Of a DNA stretch of 64,000 nucleotides, positions 33,086-40,407 are shown piece by piece; the stretch's first letter is position 1; the number at the start of each line of letters is the position of its first letter. Source of the stretch: Novosphingobium sp. Leaf2. GTDB taxonomy: Bacteria > Pseudomonadota > Alphaproteobacteria > Sphingomonadales > Sphingomonadaceae. The translations under genes and the position numbers were made by a program. The DNA lies in the NCBI RefSeq assembly GCF_001421325.1, contig NZ_LMJY01000005.1, positions 107,387-171,386 of the forward strand, read 5' to 3'. The notes under the pieces are model-generated. The model was not told where the DNA came from, made no database searches, and saw only the letters and a program-made list of their open reading frames with translations.

Positions 33086-34021
33086 TTACTCCATGGCGAT
33101 CTCGGCAACAGGCGCTTCGACCTCCTGGCCGTCGTCGAGCGCCACCCGAACGCGCTCGGGCAGGATCAAACGTCCTGTCCGCCCACCCACCGTCACCCGA
33201 ACCGCATCGAGCGGCCGAGGCTGCGGCGGCACCTCCGTTGCGAACATCGACCGCAAACCGGCACCGGCACGAACCGGCCGGCTCGGTGCGGCGCGCGCGG
33301 CGCCCTGTCCGTCCGAAAGCGCGGGCACATCGCCCAGACGGGCGTCGGGCAGAGTCTCGGATGCCTTGAGTCCCGCGATGAACCGGCCACCCTCGGCCAG
33401 GGTCACGCTTTCATCACCAAGCCGTTCAACATAGGCGCGCACTGCGTCGCCATGAGTACGGGCAGCCCGGTGGAGGTCGTAGAGCAACCGGATCGGCATC
33501 TGGTCGATCGCGGCCCGCAGCCAGGGCGCCATGTCGGCACAGGCGGCATAGAGCGATACGAACTGCTTCGATCGGCCGAGCGCGCGGGCGATCTCCGCCT
33601 GGGTGACGCCGGCACCCAGCATGCGTTCGATCCCGGTCGCCAGATCATGGGGGGTGAGGCCTGCGCGCTGGTCATTCTCGACAATCTGATCGGCGAGCGT
33701 GTCGGCGCGGTTCACCACCGCCACCACGATCGCCGGGATGGTCTCGCGCCCGGCAAGGCGCGATGCCCGAAAGCGCCGCTCACCGACGCGGATGACGTGA
33801 AGGCCGTCGCCATTTTTCGGGGCGACGATGATCGGCTGCAGGACTCCGCGCGCGGCGATCGAGGCAGCAAGATCCTTGAGCTCCGTCTCGTCGAACACGC
33901 GCCGCGGATTTTCCGGATCGGCCATAATCCAGTCGAGCGGCAGATCCTCGACGCGCCGCGCGCTATCATGGAGACCGACGAGCAGTCCGAACTCTTCGGC
34001 GCGCTGATCGAACTTGCCCAT
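33086..34021 (-). CDS. parB: ParB/RepB-like partition protein
   Basis: Centromere-binding protein that works with ParA to segregate the plasmid. 311 aa. The ParB N-terminal domain has LPLDWIMADPENPRRVFD, ELKDLAASIAARGVLQPIIV and the nucleotide-binding box VGERRFRASRLAG (about residues 75-87). The central helix-turn-helix is in GVTQAEIARALGRSKQFVSL. The C-terminus carries a small beta domain (VRVTVGGRTGRLILPERVRV). Start ATG 34021 overlaps the parA stop (ATGA). The parS site is not identified. Confidence 0.92.
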   Translation of the reverse strand: MGKFDQRAEEFGLLVGLHDSARRVEDLPLDWIMADPENPRRVFDETELKDLAASIAARGVLQPIIVAPKNGDGLHVIRVGERRFRASRLAGRETIPAIVVAVVNRADTLADQIVENDQRAGLTPHDLATGIERMLGAGVTQAEIARALGRSKQFVSLYAACADMAPWLRAAIDQMPIRLLYDLHRAARTHGDAVRAYVERLGDESVTLAEGGRFIAGLKASETLPDARLGDVPALSDGQGAARAAPSRPVRAGAGLRSMFATEVPPQPRPLDAVRVTVGGRTGRLILPERVRVALDDGQEVEAPVAEIAME

Positions 34022-34785
34022 CACGCCGCACTCTGGCGGCGGACGTCCATCCGGCGAACGATCTCGGCCAGGATCGGCCGGATTTCGTCCGCTGCCGCTT
34101 TTACGCCGCTGCCGGTTTCGCGCCAGACCGGATGATGCTGTTCGGCCGAATGCTTGTATGTTGGCCGCGCCTTGATGAAGGCGGGAAACATCAGCTTCTC
34201 GCCAACGGCGCGGGCGAGCTTGACCGCATTGTCCATTTCGCGGCGGTCGAACGGATTGACCATCGAGGGCAACAGCCCGAGAAAATCGACCTTGCGCCCG
34301 CCTCGCGCACCTTCCGCTTTTTTGAGCGCGGTGAGCAGCATCTTGGCGCACTCGATCGAATCCTCGGCGACCTGGACCGGCGCGATCACTGCGTCGGCCA
34401 CCGCCATCGCGCTCAAGGTCAGCTCGTCCCATTTGGGACCGGTGTCGATGACGCAATGGTCGAAATGAGCACCAAGCGCAGGGAACCAGCCGAGGAAATC
34501 GCGCACATCCGCGGCCGCCTTGACCATCTGCAGGCGCGGATCGGCGGCGAAGACGGTGATCCCGGGCGCATCGGTAAGCTCGAGCCGCGCCTCGGGATCG
34601 AACAGGTCCGCCGAGAACCACCCAGTTCGCTCGGTGGCAAGCCGGCGTGTGGAACTGCCCTGCGGATCAAGGTCGAGAAAGGCGACGCGGTTGCCGCCTT
34701 GCTCGGCCAGATACCAGGCGAGGTGGGTGGCGAGAAAGGTCTTGCCGACCCCGCCCTTGAGCAGGCTGACGACGACCGTCTTCAT
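34021..34785 (-). CDS. parA: ParA-family partition ATPase
   Basis: Walker-type partition ATPase of 254 aa. Deviant Walker A KGGVGKT is at residues 10-16 (MKTVVVSLLKGGVGKTFLAT), followed by AFLDLDPQGSSTRR (A' motif) and the FDHCVIDTGPKWDEL Walker B region. No N-terminal DNA-binding domain, so it belongs to the shorter ParA class. The open frame continues upstream, but the ATG at 34785 matches the family start and has a small membrane-protein gene just before it. Confidence 0.93.
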   Translation of the reverse strand: MKTVVVSLLKGGVGKTFLATHLAWYLAEQGGNRVAFLDLDPQGSSTRRLATERTGWFSADLFDPEARLELTDAPGITVFAADPRLQMVKAAADVRDFLGWFPALGAHFDHCVIDTGPKWDELTLSAMAVADAVIAPVQVAEDSIECAKMLLTALKKAEGARGGRKVDFLGLLPSMVNPFDRREMDNAVKLARAVGEKLMFPAFIKARPTYKHSAEQHHPVWRETGSGVKAAADEIRPILAEIVRRMDVRRQSAA

Positions 34786-34798
34786 GGGCACAGCGCCG

Positions 34799-34978
34799 TC
34801 ACGATTCATAGTCGTCGGGACCATTGCGCAGATTGCGCTCATAATGGTCGCGCGATGACCAGTCGCCACCGCCGCCGATCCCCGGGCCGACATAGCGAAA
34901 CAGGTAAACGGTGATCGCGAAGCAGACGAACGCGAATATGAACGCATGGTCGGGATGGCGGGAAAAATAGTCGGCCAC
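34799..34978 (-). CDS. Small single-pass membrane protein upstream of parA
   Basis: A 59-aa peptide with one hydrophobic helix (AFIFAFVCFAITVYLFRYVG) followed by a short charged tail. GTG start at 34978 preceded by GGAG at about 7 bp. It ends 13 bp before parA and on the same strand, so it is probably part of the par operon. Function unknown. The longer frame to 35182 has low-complexity sequence and is not credible. Confidence 0.55.
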   Translation of the reverse strand: MADYFSRHPDHAFIFAFVCFAITVYLFRYVGPGIGGGGDWSSRDHYERNLRNGPDDYES

Positions 34979-35117
34979 GACGAGTCTCCTTGGGGTGTTC
35001 GAGGGACACCGATCTGTCTCCTCACCGCGCAGCAAGACGCGGCCGCTTTCGCCGCGCAGCCTCCCCTCTCGTGCTGGGGAGCAAGGCCCGATGGGACGTC
35101 GGGGCGGCACCGCCGAC

Positions 35118-35135
35118 AGTCTGCTCAAGCAGACT
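35118..35135. repeat. 18-bp dyad, copy 2 of 2
   Basis: AGTCTGCTCAAGCAGACT, nearly identical to the copy at 32856-32873 and here followed by TTTTCGG. The stem (7 bp with a TCAA loop) plus T-run could work as a plus-strand terminator, or the shared sequence may be a binding site bracketing the par genes. Confidence 0.6.
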
Positions 35136-35268
35136 TTTCGGCTATCCCCCCGGTCAGGGGGATGGCCGGGGTCACTCGCCAAGGATGGGAAATCTGGTCA
35201 GGCCGACGCCGGGCGCAACCGGGTACGCAAAGCGATCCGCGCGGGCGGCACCGGCGAATCCTTTCCGT

Positions 35269-35297
35269 AAAAAGGTGGCCCCGACAGGGTCGGGGCC
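35269..35297 (-). terminator. Rho-independent terminator of the DUF3768 gene
   Basis: GGCCCCGAC (35277-35285) pairs perfectly with GTCGGGGCC (35289-35297). On the minus strand the stem is followed by ACC and TTTTT (A-run at 35269-35273). It lies 9 bp beyond the stop of the minus-strand gene at 35306-35701. Confidence 0.85.
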
Positions 35298-35305
35298 ATG
35301 ATAGC

Positions 35306-35701
35306 TCAATATTCGTGGGTTAGAAGCAGCGTCAGCACGCGGGTGGTGACGTCGGGATCTGTCGGGTCAGGCGATCCATATGTCAGCGCGCAATCATAAT
35401 AATCGATCTTCCAGTACAGGGCCTCTCCCGCAAACTCGAAGCGACCGAAATCACGCTCCCCATGCGGATCGACGTCGGGACCAAAGGCATGATAGTCGCG
35501 CACCGTGCGCAGCAGTTCCGCGCGGCGCTGAAACCCGCGAAACAGACTGGTATCGCCGATCAAGTCGGCGACGCCGGCGGTCATGACCACCTGGTTGACG
35601 CCCGGGTTATGGATGGATTGGCGCAGAGCATCATTGAGCCGCGCGATGGTCGCGATGCGCTGGTCTGCGGATAGGACTTTGTCATTCTGGGGGTCGGCCA
35701 T
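35306..35701 (-). CDS. DUF3768 protein
   Basis: A 131-aa protein of the DUF3768 family, common on sphingomonad and rhizobial plasmids and of unknown function. Family-like segments are RIATIARLNDALRQSI, VVMTAGVADLI, FRGFQRRAELLRTVRDYHAF and EALYWKIDYYD with the C-terminal DVTTRVLTLLLTHEY. Single gene with a strong terminator of its own. Confidence 0.78.
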   Translation of the reverse strand: MADPQNDKVLSADQRIATIARLNDALRQSIHNPGVNQVVMTAGVADLIGDTSLFRGFQRRAELLRTVRDYHAFGPDVDPHGERDFGRFEFAGEALYWKIDYYDCALTYGSPDPTDPDVTTRVLTLLLTHEY

Positions 35702-35817
35702 GACGTTCGACTTTCCAAGCTGTGTCAGACCCCGCCGATCGGGGCCTTACGACAGGCGACCGGACCCCCGGGGCATAGCGCGCCCGCGCACCCGACAGGG
35801 TCGCAACGGATGTGGAG

Positions 35818-35835
35818 AAGCCCGGTACCGGGCTT
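35818..35835. repeat. 18-bp perfect palindrome
   Basis: AAGCCCGGTACCGGGCTT has no loop and is fully self-complementary. It lies in the 275-bp divergent gap between the DUF3768 gene and the gene at 35977, which also holds shorter GC dyads. It is a candidate operator or partition site; the role is unproven. Confidence 0.6.
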
Positions 35836-35976
35836 GCGCTGGCAAGTGCCGCGGCGAGGACGCCAAGCCAGGAAGGGACCGTTGGTGCGGCGGTCAGAGG
35901 GAATAAGGAACGGCATGGCCGACTTTTCGGAACTGCTGCTGGACGCGCGAGTGAGAGCTTCGCTATCATTCCGATC

Positions 35977-36354
35977 ATGACAGACACCGCCCGGATCATT
36001 GCCCTATGGCCACGCTGGACATCAAGCGTCGGCGCGATGCAGCGGCTGCAGGTTCAGGTTCGCACCCAGTGCCGCCGCTGCGGCGCCCTGATGCGCGCCG
36101 ATCTCGACGAGCTGGTCGCCCGCTATGGCGGGAATGCGTCGTTGATCGATCGCCAGGAGCGATGCCGCATGGTCGCGTGCGATGGCGCGACCTTCTACCT
36201 CGCGGCCCGGCGCTATGGTGGACCGTGGCGGATCCTGGTCGACGATGCGGCGCTGCGCGACGGGCTGAGCCTATGCCCGCCAGCCCACCTTGCGCTTGGT
36301 CGACCAGCCCCTTGCAGCGACAGCGCAGCGCTGCTCGTTACCGAGCGCCGTTGA
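35977..36354 (+). CDS. Unknown protein with zinc-finger-like cysteines
   Basis: A 125-aa protein. The central region has C-R-R-C near residue 35 (RTQCRRCGALMRADLDELV) and further Cys residues (DRQERCRMVACDGATFYLAA), which may bind zinc, then YGGPWRILVDDAAL. Start ATG 35977 is chosen because the frame upstream to 35812 lies in a palindrome-rich control region. Typical of small backbone genes of sphingomonad plasmids; function unknown. Confidence 0.55.
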   Translation: MTDTARIIALWPRWTSSVGAMQRLQVQVRTQCRRCGALMRADLDELVARYGGNASLIDRQERCRMVACDGATFYLAARRYGGPWRILVDDAALRDGLSLCPPAHLALGRPAPCSDSAALLVTERR

Positions 36355-36495
36355 CTGCGCGACCACGGCAGGGATCGTTACCCGCATGGGCCGAGACCCG
36401 GCACGGGGCTCGGGGCGCAAGCCTAGAGCCCGGTCCGGTGCAACCGGAGCCGCCAACTCCCTCGCTTCATTTCCAATTAGCGATGCGTACTGCGT

Positions 36496-37125
36496 CTATT
36501 TCACCAACTGGTGGCGCAGGTTTGCCAGAATTGAGCAGAGCTGTTGGCTTTTCCGCCGTATATCAGCGAGCATCTCAAGGCCTTCCGCTTCCTCGACCAG
36601 AAGCATGGTGCGTTCGGCCTGCCGCGCACGGATAGAGACCTGACGGTAAACCACGATCCACTTGTCCGTCCGCTCAACCGCAATCTTTGCCACCCCATGC
36701 GCCAGAAACGTTCGAAGGCGCTCATGGGCACGAAAAGCGTCAATCGCTTTGAACGCCGCTTTCCCCTCAGCGGCAAAGGCCCCTTCCGTACCAAGGACCG
36801 CCGCGATATCGTCGAACCGCTGCCCGGTCAGATGGCGTAGACGGACGGCCGCACCTTTCTCCGGCACCGTACTCAAAGATAGCAAGGTTTCGGTCACGCC
36901 AGCCTCGGCCGCGGAGAAACACTGCAGACAGGCCCCGCGCCATGCGTTCACATCATGGACCACCCGGCTCCACAATGCGTCATCACTTTGGGATAGAATC
37001 TTTGTTTCGGCATTGATCCCGACTTTGTATCGCGCGCATGTTGATAATCGGTTGCTCGAGAGCGCAGGCAGCGCGCGATGCCCGTTGATGTTTGGCAGAG
37101 CCGGGAGCCCAGGGGCTCCCGGCAA
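36496..37125 (-). CDS. Unknown helical protein, start uncertain
   Basis: From about residue 37 onward the protein looks real (INAETKILSQSDDALWSRVV; TGQRFDDIAAVLGTEGAFAA; VERTDKWIVVYRQVSIRARQ; LVEEAEGLEMLADIRRKSQQ), mostly alpha-helical. The first ~35 residues are low-complexity and overlap a hairpin that terminates the small gene upstream, so the true start is probably further in, at a non-ATG codon, or the 5' end is damaged. No family recognised. Confidence 0.45.
   Translation of the reverse strand: MPGAPGLPALPNINGHRALPALSSNRLSTCARYKVGINAETKILSQSDDALWSRVVHDVNAWRGACLQCFSAAEAGVTETLLSLSTVPEKGAAVRLRHLTGQRFDDIAAVLGTEGAFAAEGKAAFKAIDAFRAHERLRTFLAHGVAKIAVERTDKWIVVYRQVSIRARQAERTMLLVEEAEGLEMLADIRRKSQQLCSILANLRHQLVK
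37101..37122 (-). terminator. Hairpin after the small gene at 37129-37293
   Basis: CCGGGAGCCC and GGGCTCCCGG are perfect 10-bp arms around AG, 7 bp beyond the minus-strand stop at 37129. The following sequence is not T-rich, so termination strength is uncertain. Confidence 0.5.
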
Positions 37126-37128
37126 GTG

Positions 37129-37293
37129 TCACGCGAACGGATCATATTCGTTGATGACGACCAGGTCGCCGTCAAAGTCGTCGGCGGTGATGACGGCGAA
37201 CTGGTTGCCGATCCCGATGACCATCGTCGCGATCATGAGGGTCTTGGAGAGGCCGAGCGCGTGTCTGCGGGCGATCTTGATGTCGGTGAACAT
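37129..37293 (-). CDS. Small protein of 54 aa, unknown
   Basis: Begins MFTDIKIARRHALGLSKTLM and ends VVINEYDPFA, with a hydrophobic middle (MIATMVIGIGNQFAVI). AAGGAG lies at a proper distance upstream of the ATG, and a hairpin follows the stop, so expression is plausible even though the gene is short. Function unknown; single membrane-associated helix possible. Confidence 0.55.
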   Translation of the reverse strand: MFTDIKIARRHALGLSKTLMIATMVIGIGNQFAVITADDFDGDLVVINEYDPFA

Positions 37294-37540
37294 GTCGAGG
37301 CTCCTTGAAAGCCGGCGGGTTCATCCCCGCTCGACTGGCGCCCGAAGTGTTTGGTGGGTGGCCGCGATCACTTTTTGCCGCAGGCCAAAAGCCGTAGCGC
37401 ACGCGACCGGACCCTTTACGGGTTGATCGCATTAGGCCGCGCGCCGGACCAAGGATTGCGCCTCAAAGAGCGGGGTGAAGCTGACGGCCGGAAGAGGTCA
37501 TGGCCCCACCGGACGGATATCACCGGTTGCTTGTGTTTGC

Positions 37541-37572
37541 CTCATGTGAGACATATATCTGCATCACATGAG
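37541..37572. promoter_or_regulatory. Operator-like inverted repeat before the Xre-RES pair
   Basis: CTCATGTGA (37541-37549) and TCACATGAG (37564-37572) are perfect 9-bp arms separated by 14 bp (centres 23 bp apart), and each is followed by GAGACA or AGACAGG. The second arm ends 13 bp before the antitoxin start. This fits autoregulation by the Xre antitoxin. Confidence 0.65.
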
Positions 37573-37585
37573 ACAGGAGCAGCAG

Positions 37586-38020
37586 ATGACGAGCCAGCCC
37601 GTGACGATCGAGACCTTGCTTGGGGTTGCGCCCCCCAAGGGCGACACGCGCCTGGGGCTGAGCTATTCAATTCTCGAAGGCCTGCCGGTCGGCGCACTCG
37701 ACCATCTCGCCGACACCGTCGCACCGGGCGACAGCCGCTTCAAGTTCCGCCTGATTTCCAAGGCGACGCTCGATCGCCGCAAGAAGTCGGCGTCCAAGCG
37801 CCTGACCAGCGAGGAAGGCGACAAGCTGGCGCGGATCGCCAAGGTGTTCAGCTTCGCGCTCGATATCTATAAGGATCCCGCCAAGGTCCGCGACTTTCTC
37901 GGGCGCGCGCACCCCATGCTCGACAACAAGCCGCCGCTCGACGTGGCGCTGGCGACGGGTCCGGGAGCCGATGTCGTCATCAACCTGCTGGGACGGGCGG
38001 CTTACGGCGGCGGGGCGTGA
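37586..38020 (+). CDS. Xre/MbcA/ParS-type antitoxin
   Basis: A 144-aa antitoxin of the DUF2384/MbcA-ParS family. Typical elements are GLSYSILEGLPVGALDHLAD, the helical FRLISKATLDRRKKSASKRL, and the toxin-binding C-terminus (FSFALDIYKDPAKVRDFLGR; LDVALATGPGADVVINLLGR). It would bind and neutralise the RES toxin and repress the operon. ATG 37586 has AGGAG upstream; 37568 is an alternative. Overlaps the toxin gene by 4 bp. Confidence 0.87.
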   Translation: MTSQPVTIETLLGVAPPKGDTRLGLSYSILEGLPVGALDHLADTVAPGDSRFKFRLISKATLDRRKKSASKRLTSEEGDKLARIAKVFSFALDIYKDPAKVRDFLGRAHPMLDNKPPLDVALATGPGADVVINLLGRAAYGGGA

Positions 38021-38496
38021 GCGCCCAGATCACCGACCGCGTGCTGACCTGTTTCCGGATCGGCGATCCCGATGGCGCGCATCCCATCTATGACAGCGAA
38101 GGCGCTCGGCTCTATCCGGGACGGTGGAACACCGCGGCCAGCCCGATCATCTACACGTCAGAACATTATTCGACGGCGATGCTGGAAAAGCTCGTCCACG
38201 CCAACACGGTGATGCCGCCCAACCAGCATTATATCCGCATCACGATCCCCAACGACGTCAGCTATGAAGTCTTCCCGACCGCCAAATTCTCCGGGTGGGA
38301 CGGCAAGCGCGAAGACATCTGCAAGGCCTTTGGCGAGGCGTGGTTCACGGCGCAACGCTCGGCGCTGTTGCTGGTGCCTTCGATCCCGGCGCGGGTGGAA
38401 CGCAACATCCTGATCAATCCAGCACATCCCGATGCGCAAGCAATCAGCTTCGAGCTGCCCGAACCAATCTGGTGGGATGACCGGCTCTACGGCTGA
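38017..38496 (+). CDS. RES-domain toxin (NAD+-degrading)
   Basis: A 159-aa RES toxin. Family members deplete cellular NAD+. The R-E-S residues are seen in TCFRIGDP (Arg about 15), the MLEKLVH Glu (about 57) and LLVPSIPARVERNILINPAH (Ser about 127). It also shows the YPGRWNTAASPIIYTSEH segment typical of the fold. GTG start overlapping the antitoxin stop by 4 bp. With the Xre antitoxin it forms a standard plasmid-stabilising type II pair. Confidence 0.9.
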   Translation: MSAQITDRVLTCFRIGDPDGAHPIYDSEGARLYPGRWNTAASPIIYTSEHYSTAMLEKLVHANTVMPPNQHYIRITIPNDVSYEVFPTAKFSGWDGKREDICKAFGEAWFTAQRSALLLVPSIPARVERNILINPAHPDAQAISFELPEPIWWDDRLYG

Positions 38497-38539
38497 TCGT
38501 GCCTGACCGGCCTATTGGGATTAGACCTTTTCAATTGCC

Positions 38540-38659
38540 TTATTCGCCGACAGCCGGTCCGCCGGCGTTGAGCAGCTGCGAGACCGCCGTGACGATCTGG
38601 CCGATCGCAAAGGGCTTGGCGATCAGCAAGCAATAATGGATGGCTCGCTGGATCTCGAC
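38540..38659 (-). pseudogene. Possible response-regulator receiver remnant
   Basis: About 40 codons read like the last part of a receiver domain: a Lys-Pro-Phe (IAKPFAIGQIVTAVSQLL) as in LxKPF motifs. No phospho-acceptor Asp part is present upstream. Probably a leftover of a larger gene; the match is short and may be chance. Confidence 0.25.
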
Positions 38660-38670
38660 ACTTGATAGAT

Positions 38671-38685
38671 GTTCTTTCTTTGTTC
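38671..38685 (+). promoter_or_regulatory. LexA (SOS) box, GTTC-N7-GTTC
   Basis: GTTCTTTCTTTGTTC is an exact match to the alphaproteobacterial LexA site, two GTTC half-sites seven bases apart. It ends 12 bp before the ATG at 38698, and a TATTCT -10-like motif follows. It predicts SOS induction of the small gene at 38698 and perhaps of the SNase-like gene behind it. Confidence 0.7.
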
Positions 38686-38697
38686 TATTCTGCAGCC

Positions 38698-38922
38698 ATG
38701 CTCCGAGTCGATGAAGATAGCCTGGCCCTCCACCTCGAGGTGTCGCTCGCAACGGCCGAACCGGCCCTCGTCACCGATATTGGGTGTGGCGATACCGTTG
38801 CACGACGCCGTGCAACGGCGGAGTTGGCGCGCCACCTGGCAATGCGTTTGCGCTGCTACGATATCCTCGCCGACGAACCCGCCGCGAGGTCCGATACATT
38901 GCCGCTCTTCCCTGAAGCATGA
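38698..38922 (+). CDS. Small SOS-box-controlled protein
   Basis: A 74-aa protein of unknown function (MLRVDEDSLALHLEVSLATA; RATAELARHLAMRLRCYDIL), helical and acidic, ending in LPLFPEA. Its ATG is 12 bp after an exact LexA box. No strong ribosome-binding site is visible, so the transcript may be near-leaderless. It ends 28 bp before the SNase-like gene. Genes under LexA on plasmids are often repair, anti-SOS or toxin genes; which this is cannot be told. Confidence 0.5.
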   Translation: MLRVDEDSLALHLEVSLATAEPALVTDIGCGDTVARRRATAELARHLAMRLRCYDILADEPAARSDTLPLFPEA

Positions 38923-38950
38923 CGCACACCACCTTCCGGGTTGAGCGCTG

Positions 38951-39379
38951 ATGCTCGATGTATTTCTGCTTGCCGTCGCGGTCGTGCAGGGCGGCCAGTC
39001 GTTCACCTGCACTCCTGTCAGGGTCTGGGACGGCGATGGCCCGATCTGGTGTCGCGAGGGACCACGGATCCGGCTCGCTGGGATAGCGGCGCGGGAGATC
39101 GATGGCTCGTGCCGCAGGGGGCACCCCTGCCCGCGCGCCAGCGGCATTGCTGCGCGCGACACGCTGGTGCGGCTGCTCGGCGGCGCGAGAGGCCGAACCG
39201 GAAGCGGTCACATCCTGGTTGCAGGACCAAGGCTCCAGTGCCGATCGAATGGAAATGCGAAAGGCAATCGCACCGGTGCCTGGTGCACAACGCCTGTCAT
39301 CGGCGATATCAGTTGCGCCATGATTGCGACCGGCACAGTGCTGCGATGGAGCCGCTATGCGGCGGGCCACTGCCGCTGA
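38951..39379 (+). CDS. SNase-like (thermonuclease) secreted protein
   Basis: A 142-aa protein of the staphylococcal-nuclease-like family. It begins with a short hydrophobic leader (MLDVFLLAVAVVQGGQS) and shows the SNase pattern VRVWDGDGPIWC, PRIRLAGIAAREI, then CRRGHPCPRASGIAARDTLV. Catalytic Arg and Asp residues appear in the expected places (DGDG; RLAGIAARE), but the region after residue 80 is unusual and the second catalytic Arg is not clear, so activity is uncertain. Extra cysteines suggest a disulfide-bonded exported form. Confidence 0.68.
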   Translation: MLDVFLLAVAVVQGGQSFTCTPVRVWDGDGPIWCREGPRIRLAGIAAREIDGSCRRGHPCPRASGIAARDTLVRLLGGARGRTGSGHILVAGPRLQCRSNGNAKGNRTGAWCTTPVIGDISCAMIATGTVLRWSRYAAGHCR

Positions 39380-39469
39380 GAGGACGCTGAAGAGCAATAT
39401 CCTAGCCGCGCGCTTCCAGATCCATGTCCCGAACTTTCCTCGTTCCCGGACCGTGCTGCGGAAAACAGC

Positions 39470-39503
39470 AAAAAGGCCCGGCGGCATGAGCCGCCGGGCC
39501 TTT
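39470..39503. terminator. Bidirectional terminator after ssb
   Basis: GGCCCGGCGGC-ATGA-GCCGCCGGGCC is a perfect 11-bp stem flanked by AAAAA (39470-39474) and TTT (39501-39503). On the minus strand it gives a strong Rho-independent terminator 11 bp beyond the ssb stop. Confidence 0.88.
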
Positions 39504-39510
39504 GCCGGTC

Positions 39511-39924
39511 TCAGAAGGGAATTTCGTCGTCATCCACCGAGCTGTCATTGCCGCCTTGGTCGCCACTGGCGGGCTTGGCGCGGGTGAGGAAGGTCACCTC
39601 GTCGGCGATGATCTCGACGCCGTACCGCTCGATATTCTCGTTGTCGGTCCAGCGGGTGTAGTGGATGCGACCGCGCACCATCACCTTCATCCCCTTGTCG
39701 ACATATTGCTCGACGGTCTTGCCGACGCCGTTGAAGCAGGTGATCCGGTGCCATTCGGTATCTTCGATCCGGCGGCCATTGTCGTCCTTGACGACCTTGC
39801 CGTTGCTGTCCCGCTTGGGCCGCGAAGTCGCGAGGCTGAAGTGGGTGATCTTGGTGCCGCCCTGCGTGGTGCGGGCTTCCGGCGTGGCGCCGACATTGCC
39901 GGCGAGGATGACGAGGTTCTGCAT
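39511..39924 (-). CDS. ssb: Single-stranded DNA-binding protein
   Basis: Plasmid-type Ssb, 137 aa. The OB-fold shows MQNLVILAGNVGATPEARTT, ITHFSLATSRPKRDSNGKVV, DTEWHRITCFNGVGKTVEQY and KGMKVMVRGRIHYTRWTDNE. The acidic tail ends DDDEIPF, the conserved interaction tip. Start ATG 39924; the upstream open frame (to 40041) falls in the control region. Ssb of conjugative plasmids protects single strands arriving in the recipient. The long leader contains a conserved repeat shared with the DUF2493 gene. Confidence 0.94.
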   Translation of the reverse strand: MQNLVILAGNVGATPEARTTQGGTKITHFSLATSRPKRDSNGKVVKDDNGRRIEDTEWHRITCFNGVGKTVEQYVDKGMKVMVRGRIHYTRWTDNENIERYGVEIIADEVTFLTRAKPASGDQGGNDSSVDDDEIPF

Positions 39925-40039
39925 GTCGAGGTTCCTTTTTTGGGTGCCAAAGGGACCGTCCCTTCGACTGACCCCCGCAAAAGGCGGGCATGGGCGGTGC
40001 TTCCACCGGAGCGCGCAAGCGGCGTAGGGGAACCCCGAC

Positions 40040-40084
40040 ACAAGGGGTGGTGCGGGCAGCCGTGGAACACGGCAACTCGGCCCG
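40040..40084 (-). repeat. 45-bp conserved leader element, copy 1 (ssb)
   Basis: Identical to 42320-42364 except for one base. On the minus (transcript) strand it contains GCCGTG-TTC-CACGGC, a 6-bp hairpin, and the one differing base lies in the hairpin loop. It starts about 115 bp upstream of the ssb start codon. A structured RNA leader or a shared operator are both possible. Confidence 0.75.
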
Positions 40085-40407
40085 AAGGGGAGCGGGTTGG
40101 AAGCACCGAACGACCGACTTAGGGATCAGGTCAAAAAGAAGGGATGGTGGCTTTGGTTCTATGAACCCAGGAACCGCTGCAGAAGCATTGCCCCATTACC
40201 GCAGCAATCTACGCCCGATAGCCCCACCACCGTTGGTCAGCCCATTTTCCAGTTCGACTTGTCGTTCGCAGCGAAGCAGCGGCGGCCCCTACGACAAGAA
40301 GACATGATGGCCGTCCGGCGGGTTTAGTCGGAAAACCGTCTCTGGCTTCAATCGGGTTGGCAAATCCCTTTCGAGTGGTGCGCGCACGGATGATGTTGCG
40401 GGGCCGG
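40085..40407. other. Gap between ssb leader and HEPN-like gene
   Basis: About 320 bp. A plus-strand frame from 40097 (76 codons) ends in a plausible-looking QPIFQFDLSFAAKQRRP segment, but its ribosome-binding site is poor and it overlaps the control region of ssb, so it is not called. A GGTTC-TAT-GAACC dyad lies near 40157. It must hold the minus-strand ssb promoter. Confidence 0.4.

Noticed and set aside
33011..34135. 374-codon plus-strand open frame opposite parB
   Set aside because: Antisense of parB, whose motifs and overlap with parA are clear.
40097..40327. 76-codon plus-strand frame in the ssb control region
   Set aside because: Poor ribosome-binding site and overlap with the ssb leader; only the last ~30 residues look protein-like. 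Left uncalled.
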